The position numbers were made by a program, and so were the translations under genes. From Pseudothermotoga sp. (GTDB lineage Bacteria > Thermotogota > Thermotogae > Thermotogales > DSM-5069), in NCBI GenBank assembly GCA_025060105.1, contig JANXCS010000002.1, positions 124,001-188,000 on the forward strand: 64,000 bases of DNA, written 5' to 3'. Positions 8,391-15,633 of this stretch are shown piece by piece. Numbering within the stretch: position 1 is the stretch's first letter; every line of letters begins with the position of its first letter. The notes under the pieces are model-generated. The model had not been told where the DNA came from, did not search any database, and worked only from the letters and a program-made list of their open reading frames with translations.

Positions 8391-9413
8391 TCAACCGTTC
8401 AGACACAGATCGATCAGATCTTGGATCTTAGCAGTCGCAAGGCAAATGCTGGTGTCTGCTGCTCCGTAATAGATTTTCACCTCTTCTCCTTCGAGTATTG
8501 CTGCGGTTGGAAACACAACGTTGTTTCTGTAACCATTCTTGGTTTCGTATTCTTCCTCTGGAACGATCAAAGGATGTTTGTGGATGCCTAGGATCTTGCT
8601 CGGATTTTTCAAATCTAAGAGCATGATTCCTGCAGTATAACGCTTAGTCCATCTTTCTTCCCAGCCATTTTTACCTCTCGATGGATCTGTATCAACAGCA
8701 TGAAAGATCACAAGCCAACCGACATCGGTCTTGATTGGCGGTGCGCCAGGTCCAATTTTGAGGTTGGCGAACGGAACATTCTCAACCCCCAACAACAATT
8801 GACTTTCTCCCCAGTACTTAAGATCAGGAGAGAAGCTGATCCAAATATCGAACCTCTCCAGTCCCAATCTCCCATAAACTGGAAAAGGTCTTTCGAGTCT
8901 GGCATACATACCCGCTATCTTCTCTGGAAAAAGTACAACGTTTCGATTGTCAGGAGTAGAAAGATGAATCAATTCAAAATGCTCAAAATCTTCCGTAGTC
9001 GCAATACCCGCTCTGATTCCGTGCCATGTATCAACAGCGAAAGTGATGTACAGTTTGTCCTCAATCAAATTCAATCGAGGATCGTAGATCCTTATAAAAT
9101 CTTCGCCTTCAAGTTTTAGAGAAATTGGTCGTGGTTCCACCTTCCATTTCACACCATCTTCACTGTAAGCGAGTCCAAGGTTGGTACCTTCTAACCTTTG
9201 CTCTTCAAATGAACCATAATCGTTTCTAAAGACCATGACGTATTTGCCCTTCCATTTACACACCCCTGGGTTGAAAACCAACGCCGAAGGGTAAGGAACA
9301 TCCCGATGAGTGAGTAATGGATTGTCATGGTGCCTCTTTATGATAGAAGAAGACTTCAGATGCCCAACGGGTTTTGGTTCGAACAGAGCTCTGATTCGTT
9401 GAAAATCAATCAT
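8391..9413 (-). CDS. Glycoside hydrolase family 130 beta-mannoside phosphorylase-like enzyme
   Basis: 340 residues, start ATG behind GGGAGTGATGGT. Five-bladed propeller sequence of GH130: NPLLTHRDVPYPSALVFNPGVCKWKGKYVMVFR, EDFIRIYDPRLN, DNRNVVLFPEKI, KIGPGAPPIKTDVGWLVIFHAVD and the YYGAADTSICLA C-terminus. GH130 enzymes phosphorolyse or hydrolyse beta-mannosidic linkages, releasing mannose-1-phosphate with phosphorylases. It lacks a signal peptide and is cytosolic. It diverges from a ROK repressor and sugar ABC importer, suggesting that the imported oligosaccharide contains beta-mannose. The subfamily cannot be fixed by eye. Confidence 0.85.
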   Translation of the reverse strand: MIDFQRIRALFEPKPVGHLKSSSIIKRHHDNPLLTHRDVPYPSALVFNPGVCKWKGKYVMVFRNDYGSFEEQRLEGTNLGLAYSEDGVKWKVEPRPISLKLEGEDFIRIYDPRLNLIEDKLYITFAVDTWHGIRAGIATTEDFEHFELIHLSTPDNRNVVLFPEKIAGMYARLERPFPVYGRLGLERFDIWISFSPDLKYWGESQLLLGVENVPFANLKIGPGAPPIKTDVGWLVIFHAVDTDPSRGKNGWEERWTKRYTAGIMLLDLKNPSKILGIHKHPLIVPEEEYETKNGYRNNVVFPTAAILEGEEVKIYYGAADTSICLATAKIQDLIDLCLNG

Positions 9414-9614
9414 ACCATCACTCCCAATATCGTACTGTTCTTTTCCTCTTCACGATATATGAATACCACAGCTTGCATTGGTATGTTCTCAAAAAATCAC
9501 AGATTCTTGAACGAATAACTTGCGTTTTTGATGAAAAATGAACCAAATAGTAGAATACACTTCTAAAACTTTCACAAATGTTTGTTTTCATGGCAAAGCA
9601 TGTTAATTCTAAAC

Positions 9615-9644
9615 TTGACAAGATAAATACATCTGCTTTACAAT
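9615..9644 (+). promoter_or_regulatory. Sigma-A type promoter of the ROK/sugar operon
   Basis: A perfect -35 TTGACA (9615-9620) and -10 TACAAT (9639-9644) are separated by 18 bases. The predicted start near 9651 lies inside the operator candidate at 9649-9670, and the GGAGGT ribosome site follows at 9673-9678. Confidence 0.7.
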
Positions 9645-9648
9645 TTCA

Positions 9649-9670
9649 TTAGTTAGCTTTAGATAACTAA
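9649..9670 (+). promoter_or_regulatory. Operator candidate: perfect inverted repeat at the transcription start
   Basis: TTAGTTA (9649-9655) and TAACTAA (9664-9670) form a perfect 7-bp inverted repeat with an 8-base centre. The TTAGTT/AACTAA arms recall the known xyl operator of Bacillus bound by the ROK protein XylR. Placement on the transcription start suggests autorepression by the adjacent ROK protein. Confidence 0.6.
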
Positions 9671-9684
9671 ATGGAGGTAGTCTT

Positions 9685-10809
9685 TTGCTGACGGGATTGG
9701 AAAGTAGTATTCTGAAGATCATTGTGGAGAACGAAGGAATATCTAGACAGCAAATTGCCCAAAAGCTTGGGATAACTAAGCCTGTTGTGAGCAACGTGGT
9801 AGCACAGCTCATGGATAAAGGTTTGGTCGTTGAGTCTGGAAAAACAAAGATTCAGAACGGACGACCACGCGTAAGGTTGAGTTTTGTGAAGAACGCTTGG
9901 TACTGTGTTGGGCTCGAGCTGGACGAAAACTTTTTCGAAGTAGTGGTCTCGGATCTTTTGGGAAACGTTGTGGATTCGATGGAGGAAAGAATACCTTCTT
10001 ATAGAAACTTCGATCAACTCGTAGATTGGTGTTGTAAGAAAGCCAATGAAGTGCTCTCGAGAAACTTCATTTTTAAAGATAAGCTACTCGGAGTTGGTAT
10101 AGGTATCGCTGGAATGGTGGATCCAAAAACTGGAATGGTCAGGACAGCCCCGGCATTCGGGATCAAAAACGTGGATGTTGCATCGATGTTTGCACAAAGG
10201 TTGAATGCGAACGTGATCGTCATGAACAGAGTGAGAGCCGCGGCCTTCACAGAGTGTAGGATCGGAATCGCCAAGGGTCTCGAAAAGGCTGTCTTCGTGT
10301 TTTTCGACAGCGGACTAGGTTCTGCTCTTTTGATCGATGGTAAGTTCTACGAGGGCTTTTTCGGTAAGGCTGGGGAGTTCGGTTGGTTGATCACTGATCC
10401 TTTCAAAAAATCAGAAGAAATTTTCCATGAACCAAACTTTGGATATCTTGCAAGGAAAATCTCTGGACACGGCTTCAAGGAGCTTTCAAAGAAACTCGGA
10501 ACGAACATCGAAGAGATATTCTCTCAGGATCGAGGAATGTTGAAAGAAATTCTAGATAAAGGGTTGAAACATCTTGCTATCGCACTGGCCAACGTCTTAC
10601 TGATTTTCGATCCTCAAGCTGTGATAATCAAAGGTAGACTTGGACAGAAATACTTCGACCGTATCACGAAAGTGATAGTGCCAACGCTCAAAGATTTTTT
10701 ACCTGAACAGTTCTACGAAAATCTGGACATTCGATGCGGAATTGTGGAAAAGTTCGACGTTGCGCTCGGAGCAGCCTTCATGGTTAGACAAAAAGTGATG
10801 AACATATGA
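9685..10809 (+). CDS. ROK family transcriptional repressor (NagC/XylR type)
   Basis: 374 residues from a TTG 7 bases after GGAGGT. The N-terminal winged helix-turn-helix (about residues 8-60, ISRQQIAQKLGITKPVVSNVVAQL) binds DNA. The remainder is an actin-like ROK kinase fold with GVGIGIAGMVDPKTG and DSGLGSALLIDG. The usual ROK zinc motif CxCGxxGC after GEFGW is absent: the region reads ITDPFKKSEEIFHEPNFG, so the zinc-free subset applies. It probably senses a sugar or sugar phosphate and controls its own operon through the inverted repeat at 9649-9670, and possibly the divergent GH130 gene. Confidence 0.85.
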   Translation: MLTGLESSILKIIVENEGISRQQIAQKLGITKPVVSNVVAQLMDKGLVVESGKTKIQNGRPRVRLSFVKNAWYCVGLELDENFFEVVVSDLLGNVVDSMEERIPSYRNFDQLVDWCCKKANEVLSRNFIFKDKLLGVGIGIAGMVDPKTGMVRTAPAFGIKNVDVASMFAQRLNANVIVMNRVRAAAFTECRIGIAKGLEKAVFVFFDSGLGSALLIDGKFYEGFFGKAGEFGWLITDPFKKSEEIFHEPNFGYLARKISGHGFKELSKKLGTNIEEIFSQDRGMLKEILDKGLKHLAIALANVLLIFDPQAVIIKGRLGQKYFDRITKVIVPTLKDFLPEQFYENLDIRCGIVEKFDVALGAAFMVRQKVMNI

Positions 10810-10813
10810 TTCA

Positions 10814-10825
10814 ACCCCATTTGGG
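10814..10825 (+). other. Short palindrome CCCCATTTGGGG between ROK and binding-protein genes
   Basis: A 5-bp GC-rich inverted repeat (CCCCA/TGGGG) with a 2-base centre just before the AAGGAGG ribosome site. Its loop is too short for a stable RNA hairpin; it might be a protein site or chance. Confidence 0.25.
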
Positions 10826-10842
10826 GAGAAGGAGGTGCTTGT

Positions 10843-12078
10843 ATGGGAAAGGTTGCTGGTCTATTGGTACTGTTGGTTTCCGTGGTGTTGTTTGCAGACA
10901 CAGTTTTAATGTGGTTCACCGACGGTCCAGATTTTGACCTCATCACTGCTCAGACCAATAAATTCACCAAACAAACAGGAGAAAAAGTCGTCATATTGAA
11001 CTTACCGTACTACTTGGAGTACAAGCCTAAACTCGCTGCGATGGCGAAAGCAGGTTCTCCACCAGACGTTGCGAGAGAAACTGATCTACTACCATGGGTT
11101 GAGTATGCGATCGATTTGAAACCACTCGTTGAAAAGTACACAGGAATGAAATTTGAAGACTGGCTCGAGAATGTGTCATTTTACAAAGCCGGGTTCAAAA
11201 AGCTCTATGAGAAATACGGTAAGGTGGTAGGTATCCCGTACACATCGGATGCACATGCGATCTTCTACAACAAAGAGATCTTCAAAAAAGCAGGTATTGA
11301 ACCTCCAAAAGACAGACCTTGGACTATCGATGAGTGGTACGCTGCAATGAAGAAGATCAAGCAAAGTGGGGCGGCAAGATACGCGCTTGTGTATGACTTC
11401 AGTCCATACAGATTCGCTAATCTGTTGTATGTGTTCGGTGGAGGCATCTGGGATAGACAAGGTAAAAACATCATAATCGATTCTCGTGAATCGATTGAAG
11501 CGTTAGAGTTCTTCGTCAAACTGCACGATGAAGATCTCATACCCAAAGCTGTGTGGCTCACCGGTGACGCTCCAGCAAAATATTTCCAAAATGGTCTTGC
11601 CGCCATGTATGTATCTGGTACCTGGATGCTCGCGCAGTTCAGAGAACAATTGAAGTTCGACTGGGGCGTTATCATGTGGCCTTACAAACGCGAGCGTGCT
11701 GTCATGACTGGAGGAAAATACATAGTACCATTCACGGAAAGAGGTGCCGCTCTCGCGTTCTTCCTGACAAACCCAGAGAACCTTACAGAATTTGCAGGCA
11801 AGTTATACTTGATTCCTGATAGAAAAGATCTTGCAGATAAAGTCAAGATAGAAGATCCAATCATCAATGAAGTATACGCCGTTGTTATGAAGGATCTAGC
11901 AGAATCAACACGCGGTAGCATGGTGCCTGATTGGTACGATCCGGACACCGCAGGCATTGTTCAAACGAACAGAACAGTCATAAACGATCACATCAAAGCA
12001 GCAATAGCGAAAGAAAAAACTCCAGAACAAGCTTTCAAGGATTTAGCAACGATACTAAGGAAGGCCGCTGGAAGATGA
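10843..12078 (+). CDS. Sugar ABC transporter substrate-binding protein
   Basis: 411 residues, ATG behind AAGGAGGTG. A Sec signal peptide without lipobox (LLVLLVSVVLFADT) is followed by a family 1 extracellular solute-binding protein: WFTDGPDFDLITAQTNKFTKQTG, GSPPDVARETDLLPW, GIPYTSDAHAIFYNKEIFKKAGIEPP, and ARGSMV-like C-terminal helices. It delivers a di- or oligosaccharide to the two permeases encoded downstream. No ATPase gene is present in the operon, so a shared MsiK/UgpC-type ATPase elsewhere is implied. The sugar is not readable from sequence; the neighbouring GH130 suggests mannosides. Confidence 0.85.
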   Translation: MGKVAGLLVLLVSVVLFADTVLMWFTDGPDFDLITAQTNKFTKQTGEKVVILNLPYYLEYKPKLAAMAKAGSPPDVARETDLLPWVEYAIDLKPLVEKYTGMKFEDWLENVSFYKAGFKKLYEKYGKVVGIPYTSDAHAIFYNKEIFKKAGIEPPKDRPWTIDEWYAAMKKIKQSGAARYALVYDFSPYRFANLLYVFGGGIWDRQGKNIIIDSRESIEALEFFVKLHDEDLIPKAVWLTGDAPAKYFQNGLAAMYVSGTWMLAQFREQLKFDWGVIMWPYKRERAVMTGGKYIVPFTERGAALAFFLTNPENLTEFAGKLYLIPDRKDLADKVKIEDPIINEVYAVVMKDLAESTRGSMVPDWYDPDTAGIVQTNRTVINDHIKAAIAKEKTPEQAFKDLATILRKAAGR

Positions 12079-12085
12079 AAGTAAC

Positions 12086-12109
12086 GACCCGGGGTTCTAT
12101 CCCCGGGTC
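12086..12109 (+). other. Strong intercistronic hairpin between binding protein and permease genes
   Basis: Perfect 9-bp GC-rich stem, GACCCGGGG/CCCCGGGTC, with loop TTCTAT. It is not followed by a U-tract but directly by the GGAGAG ribosome site of the permease gene. This is the position of the known stabilising/attenuating hairpin that raises binding-protein expression above the permeases in sugar ABC operons. Confidence 0.65.
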
Positions 12110-12130
12110 TTCAAAGGAGAGTAGGAAGAA

Positions 12131-12994
12131 TTGAAAAGATATCATTATGCATGGCTGTTTCTGCTTCCTAATCTTTTGATATTCACGATCTTCGTTGTCA
12201 CACCAGCTTTGAGTAGCTTCTACTTTTCATTGACAGACTACGATATGCTGAGATTTTCAGGAAGGTTCGTTGGACTGACCAATTTTCAGTATTTGTTCAG
12301 CAACAGGAGCGATTTTGGAAAAGTGCTGCTGAGAACTTTTTACTATTCAGCCATGGTCGTGCCACTCGCGTTTTTTGCTTCACTCTTTCTGGCCTTGGTC
12401 ACGAGCTCCGACTTGATCAAGGGTAAAGCTTTCCTCAGAGCTCTTTTTTACTGGCCTTGGCTATTATCACCATCTATCATAGGCATTTCTTGGAAGTGGT
12501 TTCTCGACTACGATGCCGGATTGATCAATATACTGCTGTTAAAATTTGGATCGTCACCCATTCCATGGTTACTCGATCGAAAACTCGCTTTTTTGAGTGT
12601 CGTTATAGTGACGGTTTGGAACGTTGCGGGTTATTTCATGGTCATGTTCAACTCCGCTTTAACTGCCATACCCATCGAGGTTTACGAAGCTGCCGCTTTG
12701 GATGGAGCGAACCGCTGGGTGAGATTCTGGAAGATCATATTCCCTCTATTAAAGCCCACAGCGATACTAGTGATAGTGCTAAGCACGATCATGTCCATGA
12801 GAAGTTTTGAAATCATCTACGTTTTCACGGCTGGCGGACCTGGAACAGCAACCACGGTTTTAGCACAAAAAATTTATTATACCGCCTTCCTCGAACGCAA
12901 GTTGGGTATGGCCTCAGCTATGTCTATAGTTTTGTTCGGAATCCTGATCACACTTTCCCTATTGCAATTCAAGATTTTGGAGGAAGAACAATGA
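12131..12994 (+). CDS. Sugar ABC transporter permease, MalF/UgpA type
   Basis: 287 residues from TTG, with GGAGAG upstream. Six predicted membrane helices; the EAA loop appears as EVYEAAALDGANRWVRFWKIIFPLLKP near residues 190-215, where the ATPase docks. The N-terminus YHYAWLFLLPNLLIFTIFVVTPAL is typical for MalF-type subunits of CUT1 importers. The stop overlaps the start of the second permease by four bases, so equal production of the two subunits is expected. Confidence 0.88.
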   Translation: MKRYHYAWLFLLPNLLIFTIFVVTPALSSFYFSLTDYDMLRFSGRFVGLTNFQYLFSNRSDFGKVLLRTFYYSAMVVPLAFFASLFLALVTSSDLIKGKAFLRALFYWPWLLSPSIIGISWKWFLDYDAGLINILLLKFGSSPIPWLLDRKLAFLSVVIVTVWNVAGYFMVMFNSALTAIPIEVYEAAALDGANRWVRFWKIIFPLLKPTAILVIVLSTIMSMRSFEIIYVFTAGGPGTATTVLAQKIYYTAFLERKLGMASAMSIVLFGILITLSLLQFKILEEEQ

Positions 12995-13809
12995 GAAAGA
13001 AGATCTTCTTGATCACCCTCAATTGTTTGGCATATTTGTTCGCATTCATTTACGTGTTGCCAATCGTTTGGACGATCTTTTCGAGCTTCAAAGATGAAGC
13101 CGATCTTTTCTCTTGGCCACCACGTCTCATAACTGAGCCAACACTCATCAATTTTGTCAAAGCCCTCCGAAGAACTCAGTTCGGATTGTTCTTTAGAAAC
13201 TCTCTCACAGTTTCACTCTCTGCTACAGCCATCACCGTCATCATAAGTGTGATGGGAGGATACGCACTCGCAAAGTATCAGTTCAGATTTAAGGGTGCGA
13301 TTTCAACATTCATTCTTTCAATGCTCATGATACCTTTGCAGGTCATCATGGTGCCGATTTATTTGGTCCTTTCAAAATTGAACATGATCAACAGCATTTG
13401 GGGACTCATCATACCACCAGCCGCGACTCCAACTGGAATTTTTTTGGCCCAAAAGTACATCATCTCAGCAATACCAGATTCTGTAATAGAGAGTGCTAGA
13501 ATCGATGGTGCCAATGAATCCGTCATATTTTGGAAAATCGTTCTACCACTTTGCCAACCTCTAATCGCGGCTCTAGCTGTTCTGTCGTTCACATGGCGTT
13601 GGAATGACTTTCTCTGGCCCATGATAGTGGTCGGTTCTCCAAAGCTCTACACTATACAACTCGCACTCGGTCTGTATGCAGGTGAACACATAGTTCAATG
13701 GGGTCCTTTGTTGGCCATGACTGTACTTTCAATGATACCAGTTTTGATAGTTTTCATCACTCTACAAAAGTATTTTGTCAAGGGAATCACCACTGGCGCG
13801 ATCAAGTGA
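12991..13809 (+). CDS. Sugar ABC transporter permease, MalG/UgpE type
   Basis: 272 residues, six predicted helices, EAA loop SVIESARIDGANESVIFWKIVLPLCQPL near residues 165-192. The C-terminus FVKGITTGAIK is the classical MalG-type end. It pairs with the upstream MalF-type subunit to form the channel of the importer. ATGA overlap with that gene; the next gene follows after 12 bases. Confidence 0.88.
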   Translation: MRKKIFLITLNCLAYLFAFIYVLPIVWTIFSSFKDEADLFSWPPRLITEPTLINFVKALRRTQFGLFFRNSLTVSLSATAITVIISVMGGYALAKYQFRFKGAISTFILSMLMIPLQVIMVPIYLVLSKLNMINSIWGLIIPPAATPTGIFLAQKYIISAIPDSVIESARIDGANESVIFWKIVLPLCQPLIAALAVLSFTWRWNDFLWPMIVVGSPKLYTIQLALGLYAGEHIVQWGPLLAMTVLSMIPVLIVFITLQKYFVKGITTGAIK

Positions 13810-13821
13810 GGAAAAAAGATC

Positions 13822-15612
13822 ATGGATTACAAAATCATAGGTGACTGCATTTTGTACGAAAAGAATGTGCCGGAGAAATATATTTTGTCTAACATCGAGC
13901 TCACTTTAGAGCTGAGAAAAGGTTTACCCTATAGATTGTTCTCTTCAAAGAACGGCCTTCTCCTTAGTTTCGCAGAAATCGATCTTACAACACCTGAATC
14001 ATCCAAGTTCTGGCCCAACGGATGCGAGTTCAGATTTAAAAACAAATCTTGGTCTTTCTTCACATCAACATTTTCGCGCTCCATTCTTTGGTGTTTGAAA
14101 GATGTGGAATGGATGAGTTTATCGTTCAAGGTACCATTAGAAAAACAATTCAAGGTACCTTTCGGTGATACATTCAGTTTCGCTCAACCTCTGAACGTAG
14201 TGGCGAGAAATTCAACAGTGAACTTTTCTGAAATGATATCAATAGAAGTGATCGAAGGGAAAATAGAAAAGTTCCACTGTGAAAAAGACAGATACTTTTC
14301 CTTGAAGCTGCGAAGTAGTGACGAGAAACAATTGAAGATCAGATTCTTCAGCAAAAGAGAACCAATTGATGAACAGAAAGATAATCTCACTTACAGAGAA
14401 TTTCTGAAGGAATACACTCCAAAGAGCATCGATGAGATGAAAAGAACTCTAGCGATCTTTGCTTTACACACAGCGATGAGCAATTGGAAAGATCTTGGTC
14501 CAGTACATGCTTTCACGGCAGGTGTCAATTATTCTTTTCCACCGAGGACCTACTTCAGAGATTCTTTCTGGACATGCTTGAGCTTACTTTCACTTCGTAC
14601 GAAATCTGAGCTTGTGAGAGAGCAAATTTTGGTATTGGCGAGCGGGGTACACGATGACGGTTGCCCAAGCGGCGTGATGTTCTTGTCAGAGGAAGAAAAA
14701 GCGCTTCTGAGACAACTCAGAGACAAAAATCCTACGATAAAGGAAAGCGTCAGATATGAGAACGATTGGTGGAGCGATCATCATGATTCTGGCTTTTTGT
14801 TCGTCTTGTTGCTATCTCAGTACATTGAGAATACGGAAGATACTTCTATTCTTCGTGAACAGTTGGGTGGAGAAACTATCCTTGATAAATCAGTGAAGAT
14901 AATGCTGCATGCTAGTAAATTCGTTGAAAATGGTGTATTCAAAAAACCATACGACTGTAGGGATTGGGCAGATAACGTTTTCAGAAACGGTTTTGTCAGT
15001 TACGATGCGGCGCTTTATGTTGCAGCGTCTCGAGAATTGTCAAAACTTCTGCTCATATCAAATAAACATAAAGAGTCGAAACTTTGGGAAGATCACTATT
15101 TTCAGTCTAAAAAAAGATTCAACGAAGTTCTCTTCGATGAAGGAAAAGGTTACTTCATAGATTTCCTTGGTAGTTACTCAGAAGATCATTTAAGTATAGA
15201 TACCGTGGTAGCGATGATCTTCAACGTTGCAGAAGATCAAAAAGCAATTTCTTCTCTTGTGAAGATGGAAAAACTTCTTGAAACGAGGAACAATTCGAAG
15301 CAGCCTTATGGAGATTGGGGTGTAATGAACGTTTGGCCGAATTACAAGAGAAGGTCTCACTTGTTTGGAAAAAGTGCCTTCGCTTATAGATACCATAACG
15401 GTAGTTGTTGGCCATACTTGAGTTGCGCTTACGCCCTCGCTAAGTACAGATATGGTCTTGATCCAAACTATCCACTGCTGAGCTGGTGGAAATACTGCTT
15501 GGAAAGGGGATGGGTGAATCTTTTGGAATATTACTCTCCATGTTATGACCATGGTTCATTGCATCAAGCTTGGAGTTCCTACGCAGCGGCTGTGATAAAG
15601 CAAATTCGATAG
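13822..15612 (+). CDS. Six-hairpin (alpha/alpha)6-barrel glycosidase, family uncertain
   Basis: 596 residues, cytosolic (no signal peptide). The first 190 residues form a beta-rich N-terminal domain. The C-terminal 400 show the six-hairpin glycosidase pattern seen in GH15/GH63/GH133-like enzymes: YFRDSFWTCLSLL near residue 238, NDWWSDHHDSGF, KPYDCRDWADNVFRNGFVSYDAALY, HLSIDTVVAMIF, and YRYHNGSCWPYLSCAYAL. Acidic residues in RDSFW and CRDWAD are candidate catalytic or subsite residues. It probably trims the imported oligosaccharide. An amylo-1,6-glucosidase or alpha-glucosidase/mannosidase activity is equally possible. Confidence 0.6.
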   Translation: MDYKIIGDCILYEKNVPEKYILSNIELTLELRKGLPYRLFSSKNGLLLSFAEIDLTTPESSKFWPNGCEFRFKNKSWSFFTSTFSRSILWCLKDVEWMSLSFKVPLEKQFKVPFGDTFSFAQPLNVVARNSTVNFSEMISIEVIEGKIEKFHCEKDRYFSLKLRSSDEKQLKIRFFSKREPIDEQKDNLTYREFLKEYTPKSIDEMKRTLAIFALHTAMSNWKDLGPVHAFTAGVNYSFPPRTYFRDSFWTCLSLLSLRTKSELVREQILVLASGVHDDGCPSGVMFLSEEEKALLRQLRDKNPTIKESVRYENDWWSDHHDSGFLFVLLLSQYIENTEDTSILREQLGGETILDKSVKIMLHASKFVENGVFKKPYDCRDWADNVFRNGFVSYDAALYVAASRELSKLLLISNKHKESKLWEDHYFQSKKRFNEVLFDEGKGYFIDFLGSYSEDHLSIDTVVAMIFNVAEDQKAISSLVKMEKLLETRNNSKQPYGDWGVMNVWPNYKRRSHLFGKSAFAYRYHNGSCWPYLSCAYALAKYRYGLDPNYPLLSWWKYCLERGWVNLLEYYSPCYDHGSLHQAWSSYAAAVIKQIR

Positions 15613-15633
15613 AGCGAGAGGAGGGTCAGAACA

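Noticed and set aside
10814-10825. CCCCATTTGGGG as a terminator
   Set aside because: Stem of five pairs with a two-base loop cannot form a stable RNA hairpin and no U-run follows.
11931-12134. 67-residue frame over the intercistronic hairpin
   Set aside because: Mostly inside the binding-protein gene in another frame and ends at the hairpin; no family resemblance.
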